A stretch of 64,000 bases of DNA, taken from assembly GCA_019322485.1 (NCBI GenBank), contig JAHWIK010000033.1, positions 1-64,000 on the forward strand, written 5' to 3'. Shown here piece by piece: positions 60,468 to 64,000 of this stretch (position 1 is the stretch's first letter; every line of letters begins with the position of its first letter). A program made the position numbers and the translations under genes. The notes under the pieces were generated by a model. That model was not told the DNA's origin. It saw only the letters and a list, made by a program, of their open reading frames with translations, and ran no database searches. Source of the stretch: Candidatus Woesearchaeota archaeon. GTDB lineage: Archaea > Nanobdellota > Nanobdellia > Woesearchaeales > JAHWIC01.

Positions 60468-61163
60468 ATGAAAACACTTGTATTATGTGGGGGGAAAGGC
60501 ACCAGGTTAAGGCCTGTTACTGAAAAAATTCCTAAACCAATGGTTTGCCTAAAGGATAAGCCAATAATAGACCATATAATATCCTATTTCATAAAATATG
60601 GATTTAATGAGTTTGTACTTGCAATAGGATACAAGGGGGATATAATAAAAAACTATTTTAAAAAGAATAAAGGAAAAGCTAAGATAGAACTTAGTGATTC
60701 TGGTGATTGTTCAATTATGCGGAGAATCATCAATGCTAAAGATGTCTTAGGCGACAGATTTATTGTTATTTATGGAGATACTATCGCAGATGTGGATATA
60801 AAAAAATTATTAAAATTCCATGAATCAAAAAATGGATTGGTAACAATCACAACTTCTAGGATGAAAAGTCCATTCGGAATAGTTGAATCTTCTGAAGACG
60901 GAACAATAAATGACTTCAAAGAAAAACCAATGCTAAATCATTGGATTAACATAGGCTTTATGGTATTCGAACAGGAAGCTCTAGAGTTTTTCAATAAAAG
61001 TGACGATCTAATCTCGTTCCTCAAAAAATTAATAAAAGAAGGAAAGCTTTATGAATACAAGCATAAAGGCAAACATATTACAATAAATACCCATAAAGAA
61101 AAAGAAGAATCAGAGGAAAAAATTATTCACTTTTATACATACCGCAAGGGGGATAAATTATGA
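60468..61163 (+). CDS. rfbF: Glucose-1-phosphate cytidylyltransferase-like nucleotidyltransferase
   Basis: 231 residues from the ATG at 60468. LVLCGGKGTRLRPVTEKIPK is the nucleotidyltransferase loop; LAIGYKGDIIKNYFKKNKG, FIVIYGDTIADVDIKKLLKF, FGIVES and NHWINIGFMVFEQ match glucose-1-phosphate cytidylyltransferase (RfbF/DdhA) better than the other nucleotidyltransferases in the window. That enzyme starts the CDP-3,6-dideoxyhexose route that also needs the RfbH enzyme encoded at 43819. Translational coupling to the next gene by a four-base overlap is clear. Other sugar-1-phosphates remain possible. Confidence 0.75.
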   Translation: MKTLVLCGGKGTRLRPVTEKIPKPMVCLKDKPIIDHIISYFIKYGFNEFVLAIGYKGDIIKNYFKKNKGKAKIELSDSGDCSIMRRIINAKDVLGDRFIVIYGDTIADVDIKKLLKFHESKNGLVTITTSRMKSPFGIVESSEDGTINDFKEKPMLNHWINIGFMVFEQEALEFFNKSDDLISFLKKLIKEGKLYEYKHKGKHITINTHKEKEESEEKIIHFYTYRKGDKL

Positions 61164-62098
61164 AAGGAAAAAAAGTCTTGGTTACTGGTGGAAGTGGATT
61201 TATAGGTTCACATTTAGTAGATAGGCTCATGTCCATTGGAGCAGAAGTTACCTTAATGACTAAATATAATAGCCTTGTAGAGAATATCAGGTTAAAAGAC
61301 GTATGGGATAAATTAAATATTATAGAAGTCGATTTAAGAGACATCGATTCCTTAAAGCAAGTGAAAGATGTTGCTCCAGAGATAATATATCATCTAGCCG
61401 CCTATAATCATGTAGGCTCAAGCTTTATGCATGTAAATCAAGTATTTGATGTAAATGCCAAAGGAACCGCCAACCTCATAGAAGCTTATGATGGTTACGA
61501 GAGGTTTATCTATACATCTACCTCAGAGATATACGGCTACCAGGAAGAAGTTCCATTTAGAGAGAATATGAATCCATGTCCAATTTCTCCTTATTCTGTT
61601 ACTAAGTACGCTGGTGAGTTATATTGCAGAATGAAAATGAGAATGGGCAATCCAATTGTTGTGTTGAGACCGTTCAATACTTTTGGACCTTACCAGTCCA
61701 GCAAAGCTGTAATTCCTGAGATTGCAACCAAATGCCTTAATAATGAGACTGTAAAAATAACAAAAGGAACTCAAACCAGAGAATTTAATTATGTGGGCGA
61801 CATAATTGATGGGTTGATTCTTGCCGGGGAAAAGGAAGAAGCTATAGGGAAAATAATCAATTTAGGAAACGGCAGGGAAATCGCAATAAAGGAATTAGCA
61901 GAGGCGATAGTTAAATTAACAGGCTCAAAATCGAAACTTGAAGTAGGTGCATTGCCCCACAGACCTATTGAAATATGGAGAATGTGCGCAGCAAACGATT
62001 TAGCTAAAAAGTATTTGGGATGGGAGCCTAAAACAAGCTTTGAAGAAGGTCTGAAAAAGACCATTGATTGGTTCCAAGAAAATGATTTGAGAATATAA
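61160..62098 (+). CDS. NAD-dependent sugar epimerase/dehydratase (extended SDR)
   Basis: 312 residues with VTGGSGFIGSHLVDRLMSIG, IYHLAAYNHVG, YTSTSEIYGYQEEV and SPYSVTKYAGELYC (YxxxK). The later FNTFGPYQSSKAVIPEIA and NLGNGREIAIKELAEAI segments match sugar 4,6-dehydratases/epimerases. It belongs to the same branch as the 45177 gene (similar LRPF-FGPY-VIP segments). Being coupled to the RfbF-like gene, it could be the CDP-glucose 4,6-dehydratase or a later epimerase, though it is shorter than typical RfbG (about 360 residues). The exact activity is open. Confidence 0.82.
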   Translation: MKGKKVLVTGGSGFIGSHLVDRLMSIGAEVTLMTKYNSLVENIRLKDVWDKLNIIEVDLRDIDSLKQVKDVAPEIIYHLAAYNHVGSSFMHVNQVFDVNAKGTANLIEAYDGYERFIYTSTSEIYGYQEEVPFRENMNPCPISPYSVTKYAGELYCRMKMRMGNPIVVLRPFNTFGPYQSSKAVIPEIATKCLNNETVKITKGTQTREFNYVGDIIDGLILAGEKEEAIGKIINLGNGREIAIKELAEAIVKLTGSKSKLEVGALPHRPIEIWRMCAANDLAKKYLGWEPKTSFEEGLKKTIDWFQENDLRI

Positions 62099-62149
62099 GT
62101 CATTAAAAAACTTTAAAATAAGGTTTTGCAATTTTTAAAGGGGGGAGAC

Positions 62150-63613
62150 TCAATTTTTTCTTCTGTTTGGTATAAATGATTTTATAAGTACTATTTCCTC
62201 CTTTACAAAGACCTTGGTTAAATATAAACTTATCAGATAGATAATCGCTCCAAAACATATCACTGCTAATTTTGTGAAGATTGTCTGGGGATGGATAAAG
62301 ATTATACTAAAAGCCATTACTGCAGTTGAAAGTATTATCCTTGGTAATCTAACAAAAGAATGATTCAACCTGAAAGTTTCCCTTGAGGGGATATAGAAGA
62401 ACATAAAAAGGATTAAGTAACTCACTGTTGTTGCAATTGCAGCGCCAATAGAAGAGAACTTTGGAATCAATACAAAATTGAGAACGAGATTTATTATGAT
62501 CCCAATGAAATATATCCCTGCGATTCTTTTTGTTTTATTTTTTAATATGTGCACATTAACATAAATATCTTTCATTAAATCAAGAAAGGGAAATAATAAC
62601 AAGAAAGGAATTATAGGGGCGGAAGTTAAATATTTAACTCCAGAAACCATTGTAATGATCTCCCTACTCAAAATAAAAAATCCAGTTATAGCAGGTATAA
62701 GAATCAAAGACTGGTATTTGAAAGATGCATTTAGCAAGAATTTTGACTTCTCTTTATTTCTTTTATTGTACTCTGAAATAAAATATGGGCCTATTGTCAA
62801 CCCTATACTACTTGCAGTTAGCCCCAACATCCCCAGAAGTGTATACACATAAGAATAGTTTGCAACATCTACCGCACCATGAAAGAACCCTAGAATGTAC
62901 CTATCACTTGCAGTTAGGACCCATCTAGATATCATAACCGTTGACAGTGGTACACCAAATACCAATGCTTTCTTTATATACCTTCTATCAATACGTTCTA
63001 GAAACAATACTTTCTTACGGAAATAATAGAAAAGGATAGCCGCAAAGATTATCGAACTGTAAACAAATCTCAACAAAAATATATCAGTAACATTAGCAGC
63101 ATATAAGAACAGCAAAGTGATTACTGGTAAAGCCCATACTATTTCAAACAAGGACCCAATAATTTTTGATGTGATTATCTTTTTTTCTGTTTTCAGATTA
63201 TTCTGTATGGCATATATAAATATCCCTATTCCTGCTATGGTAAAAGCAGAAATTGTTGGGATTATCATATCAGTATAACCGATTAATGTTAATATCAGCC
63301 AAGCTAAGATAGATAGAACCAATGCGAGAAGGGGCACATATAAAACATAGAAATTGAACAGCTTGTTAAAGTTTCTTATTCTTGCCTTTTTCTCAATTCC
63401 TGCAAGTGCCCTCATAATGAAAGAAGGGATACCTAAAGAGAATAAACCCACAGTAAATAAAATAGTGATGTTTAGTATAGAATAGATACCGAATTGTGAC
63501 TTAGTTAGAAATCTTGTCAATACTATAAGTAATGCAAACATAATTGCAAAATCGAATATCCTGATTATATTGTGACTTGCAATTTGTTTTGCCATTATTT
63601 TGTATTCTTTCAT
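62150..63613 (-). CDS. Wzx-like polysaccharide flippase (MOP superfamily)
   Basis: 487 residues with 12-14 membrane helices, of the O-antigen flippase type. The first helix includes MFALLIVLTRFLTKSQFGIY, close to the family's conserved start, and the middle has FGVPLSTVMISRWVLTASDR. These transporters move lipid-linked oligosaccharides to the outer face. It fits export of the polymer made by the island. The start may be 63613 or the ATG at 63595; an AATAAATAAAC box around 63622-63634 is closer to the usual distance for the second. It converges on the SDR gene. Confidence 0.87.
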   Translation of the reverse strand: MKEYKIMAKQIASHNIIRIFDFAIMFALLIVLTRFLTKSQFGIYSILNITILFTVGLFSLGIPSFIMRALAGIEKKARIRNFNKLFNFYVLYVPLLALVLSILAWLILTLIGYTDMIIPTISAFTIAGIGIFIYAIQNNLKTEKKIITSKIIGSLFEIVWALPVITLLFLYAANVTDIFLLRFVYSSIIFAAILFYYFRKKVLFLERIDRRYIKKALVFGVPLSTVMISRWVLTASDRYILGFFHGAVDVANYSYVYTLLGMLGLTASSIGLTIGPYFISEYNKRNKEKSKFLLNASFKYQSLILIPAITGFFILSREIITMVSGVKYLTSAPIIPFLLLFPFLDLMKDIYVNVHILKNKTKRIAGIYFIGIIINLVLNFVLIPKFSSIGAAIATTVSYLILFMFFYIPSRETFRLNHSFVRLPRIILSTAVMAFSIIFIHPQTIFTKLAVICFGAIIYLISLYLTKVFVKEEIVLIKSFIPNRRKN

Positions 63614-63701
63614 TTTATGTAAGTTTATTTATTCTTGGACGTTTTTCTTGCAATATAGATAAATTTATTAATGTTGTTATTTTTATCAATTAGAAATCTA
63701 A

Positions 63702-64000
63702 ATGAAAATAAAAATATCTGCATGTTTAGTAATTTACAATGAAGAGAAAGTAATTAGAAGGTGTTTGGAAAGTCTAAAAGGCATAGTAGATGAAATAATA
63801 ATAACTCTTGACGGCACCCCCACAGATAGCACGCTTTCTATTTGTAAAGAGTATACTTCACTGATTTATATCCGGCCCCATGGAGGGGATGCTGAACGGC
63901 ATCGGATGTTTTCTTATCAGAAGGCTGCCAATCATTGGATTCTTGAAATAGATGCGGATGAGTACCTGAGTAAACAATTACAGCAGTGGCTCAAAAGTTT
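63702..64000 (+). CDS. GT2 glycosyltransferase, N-terminal part (runs past the window end)
   Basis: The visible 99 residues open with KISACLVIYNEEKVIRRCLE, then GIVDEIIITLDGTPTDST, AAANHWI-type helix (KAANHWILEIDADEYLSKQ) with the D-A-D metal site. This matches GT2 enzymes of the WaaE/KdtX-like group. The frame is open at base 64000, so the C-terminus is unknown. It diverges from the flippase gene and extends the glycan island beyond the window. Confidence 0.85.
   Translation, partial: MKIKISACLVIYNEEKVIRRCLESLKGIVDEIIITLDGTPTDSTLSICKEYTSLIYIRPHGGDAERHRMFSYQKAANHWILEIDADEYLSKQLQQWLKS

Noticed and set aside
1..64000. CRISPR arrays, insertion sequences, tRNA genes
   Set aside because: No regularly spaced direct repeats, transposase signatures or cloverleaf/TTC-loop patterns were found by eye. 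A covariance search for tRNA would be needed to exclude one fully.

Overview
This is a low-GC, gene-dense archaeal chromosome segment. The archaeal assignment rests on transcription factor S, archaeal EF-1 beta, an NMD3 homologue, Trm1, CTP-type riboflavin kinase with archaeal riboflavin synthase, DUF460, an AK6-type kinase, an Rqc2/NFACT protein and a 5S rRNA. Many genes also have a TATA-like box about 25-28 nt before a leaderless ATG, while others have GGAGG or GGTG ribosome sites. Reduced versions of information-processing proteins, Lys-rich coiled-coil surface proteins and typical DPANN zinc ribbons suggest a DPANN lineage, perhaps Woesearchaeota-like. That placement is inference only.

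Bases 1-6,270 carry a secreted multi-repeat protein (cut by the window edge), then a methionine module: a stand-alone B12-reactivation domain, a methionine synthase without that domain, and MTHFR, followed by a lipoprotein. Bases 6,270-16,200 run mostly on the minus strand: a tandem ThyX-like protein, an ADP-ribosyltransferase-like protein, a radical SAM protein, a 1,218-residue six-repeat protein, DUF167, TFS, signal peptidase, a short NMD3 (plus strand) and DUF460.

Bases 16,200-33,500 hold a riboflavin cluster (RibK regulator-kinase, riboflavin synthase, lumazine synthase), a Hanks-type protein kinase, membrane-anchored winged-helix proteins, an exported coiled-coil/lipoprotein operon, RtcA, aEF-1 beta, Trm1, YjbQ, a TraB-like protein, a VWA protein, AK6, an aminotransferase, an NFACT protein lacking its C-terminal half and an isolated 5S rRNA.

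From 34,267 to the end is a surface-glycan island of about 30 kb: Ugd and UDP-xylose synthase, several nucleotidyltransferases, a TagB/TagF-like glycerophosphotransferase, CDP-alcohol phosphotransferase, LPG-synthase-like membrane protein, an RfbH-type iron-sulfur dehydrase, two CTP-type cytidylyltransferases beside an organophosphate transporter, GT2/GT4/GT-C glycosyltransferases, two B12-radical SAM proteins with an FAD oxidoreductase, and a Wzx-like flippase. Together they could build and export a polymer containing glycerol phosphate and deoxy sugars.

The most novel signal is non-coding. Two 116-120 bp intergenic copies (30,761-30,876 plus; 33,509-33,628 minus) can fold into a closing stem and two hairpins with compensatory base changes, and a third, truncated copy lies at 16,907-16,953 in front of riboflavin synthase. 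I do not recognise it. No tRNA, CRISPR array or insertion sequence was seen, and no gene-free stretch exceeds about 300 bases.
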